Assembly: GCA_000328365.1 (NCBI GenBank)
Contig: KB293808.1
Location: 218,836 to 282,835, forward strand
Direction of reading: 5' to 3'
DNA: 64,000 nucleotides
Source of the DNA: Capitella teleta
Taxonomy: Eukaryota > Annelida > Polychaeta > Capitellidae
The position numbers and the translations under genes are program-made. Shown here in pieces: positions 1 to 14,810 of this stretch. Each line of letters opens with the position of its first letter. The first letter of the stretch is position 1. The notes beneath the pieces are model-generated. The model saw nothing but the letters and a program-made list of their open reading frames with translations, did no database searches and was not told where the DNA came from.

Positions 1-408
1 TCCTCTTGCAACTTTATGATGATCTCTATGTATTTTATGTGCTGCTCAACTCATGAAAAGTTTATGTGCTGCTCAACTAATGAAAAGTTTCTGGGAGTAT
101 GCTAAGTCAGTCTTCTTTGACTGTACTTCCCACAGCTTCAGTTTCAATTCAAATGCTCAAATCTTTGACATCATGTCGGACATGAGGGAGTCTTGACCTT
201 GGAGTTTCATATTTAGTTCATTTCAATGAGTTCTCAGGTCCACGAGAAAGGCAAGATCAGCAACTCACAACTCATCTTTGAATTGCCGAAATTCTTCTCT
301 TTTCCCCTTGGTACATAAAAACTCATGCACAGGCTTCCTGAGGTCAAAGATTCACTTTACAGACCCACTATTTAGACGTTTGAACGTACTTAAAATAACT
401 AACTTAAG

Positions 409-745
409 AAAAATATCTGAATTGAAATTTTATCACAAGTACACAAACAATAACCTTCCAGAATATTTCCTTCAAAACTACATTCAAACAAATCAGCAAA
501 CGAATGCGCATCCTTGCCAAACAAGACACAGAAATATGCTATCCATCCCACCACACAGACATTACTTTTTTAAATCAAATCTTAGATACACACTAGTGCA
601 CACAGTTAATAATTTACCTCTGCACATAAAGTCACTCTGCCATCTGCACTCTACCGATACATTCACTAAAGGAGCCAAAGCACATATAATTAACCAATAC
701 TCCACAATATGCACTATACCAAATTGTTGTATATGTCACAATTGA
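409..745 (+). mobile_element. LINE 3' ORF remnant (L2/CR1-like)
   Basis: The plus-strand frame reads like the C-terminal tail of an L2/CR1-group reverse transcriptase polyprotein: a K-x-Y-H-K-x-x-x-N-N-N-L-P-x-Y-F segment followed by a basic region and V-N-N-L-P. The 5' part, including the RT catalytic motifs, is missing, as is usual for 5'-truncated LINE copies. The frame stays open to 745, but the copy is far too short to be active. Clade assignment is by eye. Confidence 0.5.
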
Positions 746-869
746 TAACTCCCCTTCCCAGCCAATTCACCTACCATAAATATATTGTCAAATTCTATCC
801 ATCCACCATTCTCATCCTCCACCTCTCCAACCCTTCCCCTTCCTCCCACTTCCATAAAACCATACTGAT

Positions 870-1758
870 CATATCCTTAAAAAGTTATTGTTCTCACGAA
901 GAAGGCTTCCACGACCCATACACTCTAAAACTTGGAGTCTGCAGTTGATAAGCACCAATTCAAGTTCTCTGAGGAACTGTTTCACCAGTTGGGGGTCAGC
1001 GCCATTGCACGGAAAGACCTTTTCCACATGATCCTTTATGTGCGCCCTCTCTTCTTGTTGATGCAAGTGATGAGCCAATTGCTCCGGCCAAGCAGGTTGC
1101 GCCATCCTTAGTGGAACCTTGGCCAAGTGACCCTACTGATGGGTGAGAACCAGCGATACCTGGGAAGATTCTGGCAGCACAGTGCTATGAGAGGAACCCC
1201 GCGTACAGGTACAAGTTTTGTATAGGTCACCAAACAGGTTCAACTCAGTGCTATTACTTCCCGTGCATTGGTTTCCAGCACTCTCACTCCACTTTCAGCA
1301 TCACTTACCTTGGAGTCCACTAGAGGAAGATTGCCGGAGGTTCCAGTTGTAATGGTAGACTGCCGGAGCTGTAGTCTACTTACATTGAGGAGCCACTAGA
1401 GTCAGCCTTTAATGGTGTTTATGCAGGGTCCAGCAGAAGCTTATTCGAGATTTGGGTGAGACTGAATCATGAGGCTGAGGAGTTGCCTTTATATATCCTG
1501 GGGATACGTGAGAGGAGCTATGGCCAGGCTCGATGAGCCATGTGGACAGGGGCAAAGTCTAGGCTGATGCAATCGCAGCATGTCTTTGCCCCTCACCCTG
1601 TGACATCCCATCGCCTTCTGGAACCTTCCAGAAGGATCTGGAATGCTCCACAAGCGAGGCTTGGCCTGGTGTAACATGATAGCTGGGGCCACTGAGTACA
1701 CAAGTGGCTGAGCGATATATGGGGTATAAACAAAGAATATACATAGCTATCTGCTACA
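870..1758 (-). mobile_element. Fossil LTR-retroelement end (5' LTR plus start of a gag-like region)
   Basis: Read on the minus strand, the piece opens with TGTAGCAG, carries a TATATAAAGG box about 260 bases in, and is followed by a leader and a short gag-like coding start near 1105. This is the order expected for the 5' end of an LTR retrotransposon. Only this end is present; there is no pol, no second LTR and no envelope region, so it is a broken fragment. The superfamily is uncertain, with a Gypsy-like element the default guess. Age cannot be judged without a partner LTR. Confidence 0.4.
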
Positions 1759-2008
1759 ATATGCTAGATTGTGTAATTTGACATTTGTACGGACATATTT
1801 TAGGACAAAATAGTTGTTTTCGCATGTAATCAATTGTTGGGGGTTTGAGGGAAACAATTTTATGATAGAGGCTGGTAAGTTTTTTATTTTGACTTTGTAC
1901 ATGAAAATTGCAATTTTAAGTTTGGTCGATTCCTGAAATTTCATAATTCCTTTATCAAACAAGTGTTCACAGTGATCCAAGAAACCTAACCTATTTATAA
2001 TTCTTAGA

Positions 2009-2009
2009 G

Positions 2010-2050
<41 letters not shown>
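2009..2050. repeat. (TA)n microsatellite
   Basis: An uninterrupted run of alternating T and A lies about 370 bases upstream of the RNASEK start codon. A second low-complexity stretch of A follows at about 2258-2280. Confidence 0.9.
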
Positions 2051-2054
<4 letters not shown>

Positions 2055-2414
2055 TATCTGTTTATTTGTTTATCCGTTGATTTTAAAAAAAAAAAATTTT
2101 TTTGTCACTCTCTCGTGCAAGACGCGTTATAACTATTATTTTCTCGCTTCTTTTTTTCTATACTTTTCATGTGGCGCAAAAGCGATCACGCTTCTGCCAC
2201 TACGTTATTTTCGCACCTTTTATGTTATGATTGAATAAATTATTATTATTTGCACTCAAAAAAAAAAAAAAAAAAAAAAATCTTTCAAGCAACTTTTCAT
2301 ATTGAAGCTCATCATTTCGCGTTTTTTTCCCCATACTCCCGCTTCCGGTGAAATCACATGACCTCGCCATTTTGGACTATTTTGACAGCTAAATTCTATG
2401 TGAAGTTGTGAACG

Positions 2415-5225
<2,811 letters not shown>

Positions 5226-5494
5226 TACTTAGATTCATTCCAAATTATCTAGTCTTTAGCTGAGAGAAATTTTGTTAGTTTTCAATCAAATGTTTTAGGC
5301 CTTCGTTCTGTCAATAGCTCATTGTACATAGTGTAAATAACATTTTTTGTTGATTCTTTATTTGCTGTTTTACATATATCTTCCTTGAATTCCAACTCAT
5401 TTGTAAATTTCAATTGTATCCTCAGTTTGTTCAATGTCTGTCAATTGGTGGATCAAAGAGTCTTAATATTTAATGAGTCGTGGTGATATTTGTC

Positions 5495-5500
5495 AATAAA
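5495..5500 (+). promoter_or_regulatory. Poly(A) signal of RNASEK
   Basis: AATAAA stands 270 bases after the RNASEK stop codon and is the first such hexamer downstream. Confidence 0.6.
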
Positions 5501-6135
5501 ATCCCAGAACAAGAATCACATAAAAGATTATGAGTTTTGTTCATATATAGGCGGGTGCAAAATGGCTTTATTTCTTAAATTAATTAAATTAAAAGCAGAA
5601 GGCAGTCATTCGACTAATCACAGAAATTGTGACATGACATTTCAGGAACGGACTGCCATAAACATAGCACATAATTATCTGCAACAGAGAACATTTCTAA
5701 TAATAAAATATAATTTACCAAACATAGACAACATGGTATAATATGCTCTAAAGCAGAAAAAAAAAAAAAGAAGAAAAAAGACATGCACAGGATTTTGTTC
5801 TAAGTAATCAGATAAAGAAAGAAGGGAAAGTAATTAGAGAAGGAAACAAACCAAATACAGGAGGGAAAACAAAAAACAAAACAAAAAAACACTGTCCTAA
5901 AAAAAGCAAATTTCAGTGACTATAATTATACATTAAAATAATAAAGTGGATTCATAATGTTTCTCAAGAAAACAAAGAAGAAAAGCAGCAAAATGAACAC
6001 AAATGGAACCAAGAAATTATCATCTGCAAATGAAGAGAGCACAGATGCAAAACAAAATCAGATAACAGTGACTTATGACAAATAAATGTTAAACATAGGA
6101 GGGGAAGCACTTGGTTTTATCTCGAACTAAGAATT
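5501..6135. other. Convergent intergenic spacer, A-rich
   Basis: This spacer lies between the 3' ends of RNASEK (+) and the receptor-like gene (-). It is A-rich, with a polypurine stretch around 5755-5900. I see no gene or recognisable repeat in it. Confidence 0.6.
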
Positions 6136-8884
6136 TTATTTTTCTGATAGAGACAAAAGAGGAGCAGAGGAGTCATCCGGTCGATACCCACTTCGCACAG
6201 ATTCATTCATAGAACAAGCAATTTCCTCAGATTGCATCAGAGATGTATTACTGTCACTTGACCCTGATACAAGTAAGATTTCTGAATTAGACAAAGTAGG
6301 TAGTGCTGGGAGGAGTGCTGCCTGCTCCGAAGGTGGGGCTTCTGCAGAAAGTCTCAGGTCATCTGGGATTGATTGAAGTACACTTCCTTGTTGATTTGAA
6401 TGTTCTGAAGAAGTTCCAGACAATCTTAGCTCATCTCCAAGTTCTGTGTGAGCCAGTCCCTCATCCTGTGCATTATATTCATTAGTCATTAAAGACAAAG
6501 CCTCTTGTAGGCGTTCTATTTCAATATCAGTTGGCGTAGTTTCTCTAGAATTTTCTCGTAGGTCACAGTCTTCAATTTCTATGGTAGGTAATTCTTCAGG
6601 AGCATGGAAATGAAATGGAGCGGGTATATCCATGTGTGTCGTGTTCTCTGCGGATTCACTTTGCCCAAATGGGGTTCCTTCGAGATCTTCCTCAGTAATT
6701 CCTTGGCTGCTAGGCGCTAAAGATTTGAGGTCATATGTTCCGACTGACATTCCAGACAGGCGACTTGTTGATGGTAAATTTGTTGCAGCTGAATAAATAT
6801 GATTGGAGTCGATGGAATAAACAGATTGGTTAAGAAGCGGAGGAAGCACACGGATACGTTTCCCTCGGCAATATGGATGCCGCATGAAAGTATTAAGAAT
6901 TCGTGGCATGGGCGTCACTAACGTATAAACACAATCAAACGTTCCGTTCTCATCCACCGCCTGCACATGGATTTGTCCAGCAATACTTCCAAAAGCGCTG
7001 ATTTCATTTGCAGAGAGCTTCACGCCGACCATCTTGCCACTGTCACCCGGAACAGAGAACTGATCATTTGAGGTGACAGCAATGCAGTTGGAGATCTTAA
7101 CTCTCCTCGCACGGTCAAAGTGGAAGACATGAAGTGACTGAACCACTCCTGTTTGGGCGTCTCCCTCATCTTTGAATATATGACACGGATAATTGAGGAG
7201 CACTTTTGGATTGTCTGTTTTGAACAGAGCCAGTTGAAGAGGGACACTTCTCTGTGAACGCACACGATTGAACGCGTCCATGTGAGGAACGTCGTCCATG
7301 GAAACAAGGGAAGCGTCGCAGAAATCTGAGTTGGTTTCAAAGGAAGAGATGCGACACGTTCCGAGACGCATTTTTGGCTTGTGGATGAAGACGGTTTCTC
7401 CTTCCTGCAGCTGCCCATGTGTTGCGCTGAGCACATGCGGCTGCCCTGTTGAACAAATACAGAAACTGCAAATGTTACGATAATGGACTCACCATCAATT
7501 TCCAGGAAGGCACCAGCACTGAATTGTAATGAGGTCAGAGTGCAAAGGGCGTGACCCACAGAGAGAGTGTTAGCATGTGGGTCATATTGCCATGAGGAGA
7601 GTTTCTTAACGTGTAGAGAATCTGGGTTCTCCAAGTGGAAATAGCGCATGAAATGAGAGTGCGCTTGAGATAAATCCTGTGGGGATTCGTAGAACACTTC
7701 TATGCATGTATTGCAAAAGATAATGATTACAATACTCATTTCCCTGAAGAGAGAAATATTATTACAATTATTTGATAATGAAGTTTTTCTCTCACTCTTC
7801 GGCAGCAAGTGCAATGTCTTCAAGTTTAAGTTCAGAATTTTCCATCGGCTGTTGATATTCCGGGATGGGTACTGTAAAAATATATGTAAGTATACACACT
7901 ACAAAGAGTGCACGTTGAATGCAGAACATACCTCCATCGTCAAGTGAGCAAACTGACCCCAGGTAACTGGCGTTCATGTCAGGATATTCCGCTTGTACAT
8001 TTGAATGTTGACGAGACATAGAGGGTCGGAATACATTTGTTTCAGAGTTGGCTGTGGCTATCTGAGAAGAGGGGTGAGGCTCCCTCTCATGATGGCTGCT
8101 TTCCAAAGCCTTCAGAGGGGTGTCTTCGAAATCGTCCGCAGAACACTGAGTTCCAATGGAGACGGGAGCGGCTGACAGCGGCATAATGCTCTCCTGATCT
8201 GTTAGCGCTCTAGGTAAATCAACAAGATTCTCATATATTGGAGAGGGGGGTCTAGGTGGAGCCCCGTGCATCCTCAGCTTCTTGGAGGGTACATGTGGCC
8301 AAGGGCCTTGGGCAGATAATTGAGCTGATGAAAAAAAGAGAAAAAAAGACTCACTTTCCGGTTTCAGAGTGACGCTTTCATGCACCTACCCAATTCATAT
8401 GATTCCTCGTACATTCCTTCTGTCGGCACGGGATATTTATATGGAGATTCACGACACATTTTGCATTTGCAATTGCACGGAATCTTCCGTCTCAGCCAGT
8501 TTGTGAGCACCAGGAGCAAAATCACAAAAAGTATTGATATTCCTGTAGAAAGCCATGGGACGATGGAGCTGCTTTCAGTCTCTACTAATTTTAGGAGGGA
8601 TGTTGTTGAGACAATGACAGACTGTGAAACCAGACAACGGTATAAATCTGGAATGAGAATGATAAAAATGTAAGAGATATTAATTCACCATTGCACTGAA
8701 GTTGAACATGTGTTAAACTTGTTTTCACATACCTGGACAGAAATGTTCACAATCATCACGATAACTGTCGAAGTCAAAATCACTGCAGAACTGTGAACAC
8801 GGCTGTGGCAGCTGAAGGACCGAGTCGAAATAGATGAGATCCCTTAATTTAGCACAGCGATCCATGCCTACACAGATTGACCAT
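6136..8884 (-). CDS. Receptor-like membrane protein with intracellular trypsin-like (PA clan) domain; 5' end missing
   Basis: Six joined exons (8884-8733, 8647-8390, 8324-7932, 7871-7796, 7743-7493, 7445-6136) keep one frame through five GT/AG introns and give about 812 visible residues. In order: a cysteine-rich ectodomain (WSICVGMDRC, then CSQFCSDFDFD and CEHFC), vaguely TNF-receptor-like; one membrane helix near residues 86-106 (ISILFVILLLVL); a stop-transfer RRK; and a proline-rich tail with PPRPPSPIYENL. A fold of about 230 residues then shows PA-clan serine protease landmarks: LSATHG with His at codon 7419, FCDASLV with Asp at codon 7317, and PGDSGK with Ser at codon 7041. An acidic Ser/Glu-rich tail of about 230 residues follows. 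The first visible exon starts in mid-codon, so signal peptide exons must lie further upstream; a nested transposon starts at 8923. The triad assignment is from motif spacing; activity is not shown. Confidence 0.7.
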
Positions 8885-8922
8885 CTACAAACATAATTAC
8901 AGGGTCATTAATTATCATATTA

Positions 8923-11260
8923 CAGTCGGACCCCATTAATCCGCCCTCCTCCATTCCCAAGGAAACAGACGGATTAACGAAAAGGGCGGACTACATGTCA
9001 TTCAACCATAACAATGCTCCGCTCGCTGAAACCAGTGATCAACTGATAATGCATCACGTACCTTCACTCTGAATGGTGACTAATTGGTTGGGGTGCATCA
9101 GTAGCCTTTATAGAAAGTTGTTACTGAAACTGGTGTCAAGATGTCGACAGATTAAATACTAGTACATGCACACTTGTAAGTTTCCTACAATAATATGTGG
9201 AAGATTTTCAACAATAATCCCGTTGCCAAGGTGATATGAATTACTTCGTGTACAATGATTAGAGCCATTTCATGAAATTGATCAGCAGGCGAGAGTGAAG
9301 AAAGGTCAGAAGTTCACACTTGTCGAACTTGTTGTTACTGCTGACATGCATAGCTAAGATGTTGATTACAACATGGAATGTGATTGAATTGAAACCACAA
9401 GGCAGCAGTGCAGGAGCATATTCAGGTTATCAATACTCCCAATTTCATAACGCTGTTTATACTAGCGAGTATTTGTTTCTTGCCGGTGATTATGTAATGA
9501 CTATAATCCCCCTGATTCATTATGTCTACTAGTGCATGAAATTAGTATGATGAAATATCACAAAGAGTTGATCATTGGTTTGAATGGCAAAAACGTGGCA
9601 GCATAGGCTATCATGGGGGATCAGGTACATCTAGGTAAATACTAGTATTTCACCAGTGACAGTGCATGACATGTGCTTATTCTCTTGTAAAGTTAATATA
9701 AAGCACTAACATACCCTGCACTGTTTTACAACACGAGATTCTAATAATAAAAAGTTGTGATTGTAGGGGTTTTTTTTTGTTTTTGTTTTTTTTTAATTTT
9801 TTAAAAATTTTAAATCACAACTATTCGTATTCGGATTCGGCGAATAGTAACCACCCAAATATTCGTTATTCAGGTTATTTCACTATTCGCCCAGCCTTAA
9901 TGATGAGTACACGAATCAGCTCTGAGTCTCCGAGTTCCAATTCCACTTGCTTCTCCACTCGATTCCATGATCTCCACTGACTCCCGTCGTTCGTTCTGCT
10001 CCTGAACATCGCCTAACTGAGCGACCAATTAAATTGAAAGTAAGCCAGCCATGCAGACATAAAGGAAACGACTCGGCGACGATACCCGCATTTGATTCCT
10101 TTGTCTAATTAACTCTTAAATGTTGAATAGGTGGAGGGGCACCATTTGTCGTTTAATTGACCTAACTTGAAAGAAATCGCTGACAATTGATGTGTTGTGT
10201 ATTAGGTTGGCTTTTCGAAGGACAGATTACATACAGTAAAACCTCGATGTATCAAACGTCCGTCCCTCGAATGTCTCCTTGTGTCGAAGTGTTTTCGAAG
10301 TCCCGACGATTCTCCTATACTTTACTATTAGCACTAACATCCGTTCCTCGAACGTCTCATTCTCGAATTTATCCTTGTGTCGAAGTGTTTTCGAAGTCCC
10401 CGAGACATATTTTCGATCTGTAGCTCGAAGCCGAAAAATTCGATGAGTATATTTCTCAGTTTGATAACTTCAAAGAGAGAGATAGTCAGTTGTTTACAAA
10501 GCATCAAAACATCCCCGCCCCCACGAAGCAGTCGGCAGCCTTTATCTCTCCTCTGTTTACGCCGCGACCAGAGCTTTGATTGGCTGACTCCAAAGATCAA
10601 CGGACCGTGGATCTCAACTAAGCTATAAGGCATATTGTTGTTGGTGTGCTTGTGATGATCTTTAATGAATGACCAACAAAAGACCGCAAACCGACCAGAG
10701 CTTGGCTGACTCCTAAAACCAATAGACCGTGGACATCGACTAAGGCATTGTTGTTGGTGTGCTTGTGATGATATTTAATGAATGCCGACAAAAGACCGCG
10801 CGCATTCGAGGCTAGAGTTAATTAAAGAAATCCAGCCTTAGATCTACACGTTGATAAATATTTGTTAATTAAAAGTTTCAATCTCAATTTCTCCTATAAT
10901 CATTTCTTTGGTCTAGATTTCTCGTAAGTCATGAGATCACCGTTCATAGTTTATGAGTTCATAACGCATGCAGTTAATCATAACGTCAGAGCACAGTTTG
11001 GAATCATAACGGTCATATCATAACAGCCTCGATCTATCCCTCGAAGTATCCTTGAGTCGAAGTATTTGAGCTAACCCCACGAACTTCGACACATCGAGGT
11101 TTTACTGTATATGTAATTTATAATGGTACAGTGTAGATTTGTTCCTGAGAATCGTGGTCAGAGGTGGATTAACAAAAAGGGCAAATTACATGACACAATT
11201 AACGTTACAAAAGATTTGTCCCTGGGATTACAAAAAAGGCGGATTAACGTGGTCTGACTG
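8923..11260. mobile_element. pogo/Tigger-like DNA transposon remnant (outer element)
   Basis: The left end CAGTCGGACCCCATTAATCC and the reverse complement of the right end (CAGTCAGACCACGTTAATCC) match at 18 of 20 positions, and TA flanks both ends. The interior around 9900-10050 is similar to a shorter relative at 58155-58955. No full transposase remains. A second, different element is inserted in it (10234-11107), so without that insertion it is about 1.46 kb. It sits 38 bp upstream of the last placed receptor-gene exon. Confidence 0.75.
10234..11107. mobile_element. Non-autonomous pogo/Tigger-like element nested in another
   Basis: The terminal inverted repeats CAGTAAAACCTCGATGTATC and ...GACACATCGAGGTTTTACTG are flanked by TA. 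The interior repeats Tcgaa-type subterminal words (CTCGAACGTC, TCGAAGTG). There is no transposase frame. It is inserted within the element at 8923-11260 and is therefore the younger of the two. Confidence 0.8.
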
Positions 11261-11866
11261 TATCAGCATACATACATCAATTTTTATGAAATGATTTTGA
11301 CATTTAAGTTTGAGATTTCAAAAAATTCTGATAATCTATACGTGGTATTGAAACCCTGGTACTAATTTCTCCTTCAGTATATATGGCTGTTCAGATGAGG
11401 TAATTAAAGGTTAATCAAAATGGAAAAACATACGTTTTGTCAAAATCGGCTTATCACCGACTTGAACATCGATCAGCAATTCTCAAGTTCATCTTGACCT
11501 TGGACCTGGTTATACCCTATATACTTGCATCCGTGTGCATGAATAACAATAAGGGTTCAGGATTTGTAGGTAATTATTTATCTACCAGTAATAATTAGAC
11601 TAATAGGCTGTGGTTATTTGTACGAATGGTTTTCAGTGCTAATCGTACAGTATTCTCGGATATGAGACGATCTCACGAGAGGTTGATTTGAGAACGAGAG
11701 TTACTCGATATGAAAGAGAAAGACCTCCAACACATTCCTCCATATAATGACTTTGTGAATAATTATTGAATGTTACACACTTGACTAATTATAATTATTC
11801 ATTTTCAGCTGATTGACGAACAAGTTGAACAACAGCGTTCAACATTCTCTGATTGAGGTGATCCCT

Positions 11867-12005
11867 AGCTGACATACTACAGCATATTACGTACTACGTA
11901 ACGACTATCGGTAGTCACCCAGGGGAATCAAACCTCTTACTCTGAGATTGAAAGTCTAACGCTCTGCCACTGACTGACTGAGCCAAACAGGTAACTCTTA
12001 TTATC
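11867..12005 (-). mobile_element. tRNA-derived SINE head
   Basis: On the minus strand the piece reads TTGGCTCAGTCAGTCAGTGG (A-box-like) followed about 35 bases later by GGTTTGATTCCCC (B box). This is an internal pol III promoter in a tRNA-like arrangement, without a foldable acceptor stem. Its distal end abuts a fragment of the GCTGACATACTACAGC family at 11869-11884. Confidence 0.5.
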
Positions 12006-12123
12006 ATTGTACACAGCTGCTGTAAACAGAGTCACTTTAAGCTAATAAGCATACATGTCCATCTTTATATTTAGAAAATTAGATAACTATAACTATCAAC
12101 AGTAGCTATAATCACCTATTCAC

Positions 12124-12173
12124 TAGCACAGATTCTCGGGCGAGGTCTGTATGTCTCGCTGTAGTATGTCAGC
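12124..12173 (-). mobile_element. Miniature GCTGAC...GCTA element (50 bp)
   Basis: In reverse complement it starts GCTGACATACTACAGCGAG and ends CTCGCCCGAGAATCTGTGCTA with almost no interior, so the two element ends are nearly fused. The plus-strand flanks ACCTATTCACTA (12114-12125) and ACCTATTCACTA (12175-12186) are identical 12-mers, consistent with a target duplication. Confidence 0.65.
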
Positions 12174-12213
12174 TACCTATTCACTAATTCAGGCTATTCA
12201 GGCCTATTGGTTA

Positions 12214-12306
12214 GCTGACATACTTATGATACTACAGCGACCTACTCTCACCTACTACCTAGGGACTGAGGGAGGTACGCAGATCTCGCCCGATTTATCT
12301 GTGCTA
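12214..12306 (+). mobile_element. Miniature GCTGAC...GCTA element (93 bp)
   Basis: It starts GCTGACATAC, carries ACTACAGCGA after a short insertion, and ends TCTCGCCCGATTTATCTGTGCTA-like (only the last bases are conserved: CTCGCCCG then ATCTGTGCTA). CCTATTGGT flanks it on both sides as a direct repeat. It lies 40 bp from the inverted copy at 12124-12173. Confidence 0.55.
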
Positions 12307-13020
12307 CCTATTGGTACTCACTGAATCATGTGTCTTTGTTAAAAGCAAATTTAACATCACCAATGAAACTGCACATATGAACGTTCTGGAGAAATGGTTA
12401 AAAGATGGGAAAATAACCGGCCATCGCCTGATCAGATAACGTGGTTATCTGGTGTAATATAACCATACTAGCATATCTGATATCAGCCATGCTTTTTAGT
12501 TTTTGGGTTCACTTGCCGAATAACCTCGGACCCCCAAAACTCATATTAGCGAGCTAGTGAAAGGATGAAAGACAAGAGAAGTAACTCATAACTATATATG
12601 CATGTTATAAACCTTACTTTGCGCGCGGATATCTAAGGGAAAGTCGTTATCCAACCAAATTATTACTTTCACGTTGAACTTTACATTGAATCGACGATAA
12701 TCCACCAATGTTGTATTACTACGCACAACCTTACAACACATACTACACACACACACACACACTTACTCAGACACAAATAGTTCCTCAACATATACGAACA
12801 AACCCCACATTATTCTAACTAAATACACATATCAATGATCCCAGGTTAGGGTTTAGAAATTGAGCCGTGTAGCGGCGAGGTGTTTTTGGAAACGGCGATC
12901 GGCGGTCAATATTCCCAAGCCAATCCACGGCATGAATGAAAATAACCATTTGCATATAACCACGGCAATAACCATTGCGGCAAAATCTTTAACACTATTC
13001 TTCTTGCGTCTATAAAAAGG

Positions 13021-13360
13021 GCGTCATGACTCCTATCTCCACCATGGCGTGGTCACGGACATCGGGTTTCATGTATGATCACGTATGTTATAATTATGAT
13101 TCAATCATCAAAAATAGTCTTCAAGAATCCCCTACAGGTGCACTGAGTAGGTATAAATAACCCTTTCCAATGATGTAAAACCAGTATACAACATCACAAC
13201 ATCCATAGTTTGTACTCTTGAAAAAAGTCCCTATCTCCCACCATGGAGTGGCCACGGACATGGCTTTTCATGTATATTACATGAATATATACCCCGTTCA
13301 ATCATATCCAACCAGTTTACACCTTGCCAGGATCAAATTTGTACTTTAAAATAATTAATA
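13021..13360. repeat. Diverged tandem repeat, unit about 200 bp
   Basis: CCTATCTCCACCATGGCGTG near 13032 recurs as CCTATCTCCCACCATGGAGT near 13231, both followed by gtggNCACGGACAT and TTCATGTAT. The downstream part (tacaccttgccaggatcaaa, near 13320) reappears in reverse complement at about 14815-14880. Confidence 0.55.
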
Positions 13361-13635
13361 TTTCTCTTTTGCAATGACATTGCAATTCTGTGGATCCTTT
13401 TTTTGATAATCAACTGGTTAGATTAGTTTAACTTATTAAATTCACCTTTTTTAGCTATCTGCTTTGTTCTAAAAAATGTTTGTTTGCTGTTGAAACTGCC
13501 GTTCACAAAAGTACACAACACCCGGTGTGACGTCACTGCTTCCTATTGCATGTTCTCTTCTGTTCTCTGATTTAAGAGCCTAATCTCCTCCCTGTAATAG
13601 CCTATGAATTTTATGTATGGCTTCTACATTATATA

Positions 13636-13862
13636 AAGGTATTCGCCCTGAATTTTATTGGTACATTACTGTAGAACAGGAAATTTTCATGCCACATGAA
13701 ATTTTCACCATATCCTCCCAGAAAATTGGATGCTCGCGAAATCTTTCCGGGTGATCTTATACTATATGACCCTATGCTTGATCGCGTATAAAGGGCTGAA
13801 CATAAAGCCACAGAAAAATAGCAGTCCGCGGAAATTTCCTGTTCTTCAGACTTCCTTATTGT
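13636..13862. repeat. MITE-like repeat with AACAGGAAATTT termini
   Basis: GTAGAACAGGAAATTTTC near 13671 and GGAAATTTCCTGTTCTTCAG near 13835 form an inverted pair. The interior resembles 54427-54630 in the opposite orientation (agatc.cccg.aa.gatttcg words). It is a short non-coding family without a visible transposase. Confidence 0.45.
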
Positions 13863-13995
13863 TCCAGAGATCGTCATTATTCGCAGGCATGTAGCTCAAG
13901 TTGACCTAATTATGTCAGAGTATTTTAATACGAATTGAAATTATATTTCACTCAGTGTTAAACTGTTTTGTCATTTAAAATCATTTTGATTGTAG

Positions 13996-14160
13996 GATTA
14001 CCAAGCATTATCTCAGAAGGAGTGGATGAGGGGCAACTTGCTTCAAGTAAGAGAGGGCCTGGTTCTTTGTGCAGCCAGCAGTTCTTCACTGAGGATTTTT
14101 CGTGCAAGTTGAAGGAGCATCTTATAGGCTTTCACAGAAATCACAGTATCAGTCATGCTG
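13996..14160 (+). other. Orphan exon-like open segment
   Basis: An open frame of about 55 codons (GLPSIISEGVDEGQLASSKR... with two cysteines) is bounded by a good acceptor (ttttgattgtag) and a good donor (GCTG|gtaagtca). I cannot link it to other exons or to a family. It could be an exon of an unrecognised gene or chance in repeat DNA. Confidence 0.2.
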
Positions 14161-14222
14161 GTAAGTCATATCATGCATGTGTGTGCTGTAAGTTGATTAT
14201 CTTTCTTATAGGTCGGAAACAC

Positions 14223-14671
14223 CTAAAGAGGACCTCTGATTGTTTCGAACTAGTAACGGATGATAGAGGGCGCATCCCAAAAGACAAAAACGCCTTTTGA
14301 CTGACAAATATTTAGGCAATATGCTTGCTGTGGGCTAACTCCTAGATACATCGATTTTGAGAGGTTTAAAATCTCGCTTTCATCTGGCGTTCGATTTCAT
14401 ACCGTCGTGACGGCATAAAAGTAATTCTCCTATTGTTAACAATGCATGGGAGCCGTCGAGTGAGCAGATCTTTCAGCAGTTCTCACAAAAGAAATCTCGC
14501 ACTCATCTCGTTTCAAGCTATTCTGCCTGAGCAAGAAATTCGTATTTTAATTCGTCTTGAATATCATTCATAGCTCACCAAATACTTCAAAAATGGTCTC
14601 TCGTCACTCACAAATTAAAGCCCATAGAATCGATCTAAAAAGGTTCCGAAATGAGCAGAGGTCCTCTTTAA
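14223..14671. mobile_element. MITE of the TTAA type
   Basis: The ends TAAAGAGGACCTCTGATTG and, in reverse complement, TTAAAGAGGACCTCTGCTCA form inverted repeats of about 28 bp. The right flank is TTAA and the left flank CTAA, which suggests a degraded TTAA target duplication as used by piggyBac-like transposases. It has no coding capacity. Confidence 0.55.
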
Positions 14672-14728
14672 GCTGTCGTCTGCCGTGCTCACAGCATTCT
14701 CACTACCACTGCATCTGTGGCATCGCAA

Positions 14729-14810
14729 TTTCAAAAAAAAAAAAAAAAACAAAACAAAAAACGAAAAAAACAAAAACAAAAAAAACAAAAAAAAAACAAA
14801 AAAAACAAAG
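14729..14810. repeat. A-rich simple repeat
   Basis: Poly-A interrupted by single C and G bases (aaaaac units). It directly precedes the inverted copy of the 13.3 kb repeat and may be the tail of a retroposed unit. Confidence 0.7.

Larger units (their letters stand above)
11261..13020. other. Gene-free stretch with short repeats
   Basis: No coding signal was seen. It holds a SINE head at about 11915-12005, two copies of the GCTGAC...GCTA family, and a short (AC)n run at 12741-12762. Confidence 0.5.

Noticed and set aside
7020-7823. A long second minus-strand frame overlapping the protease exon, ending ...LLSPQMISSLFRVTVARWSA
   Set aside because: Its first part is the true exon 7743-7493; beyond 7493 it runs through the intron and then out of frame across the protease exon.
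12741-12762. CRISPR-like or regulatory repeat
   Set aside because: A plain (AC)n microsatellite.
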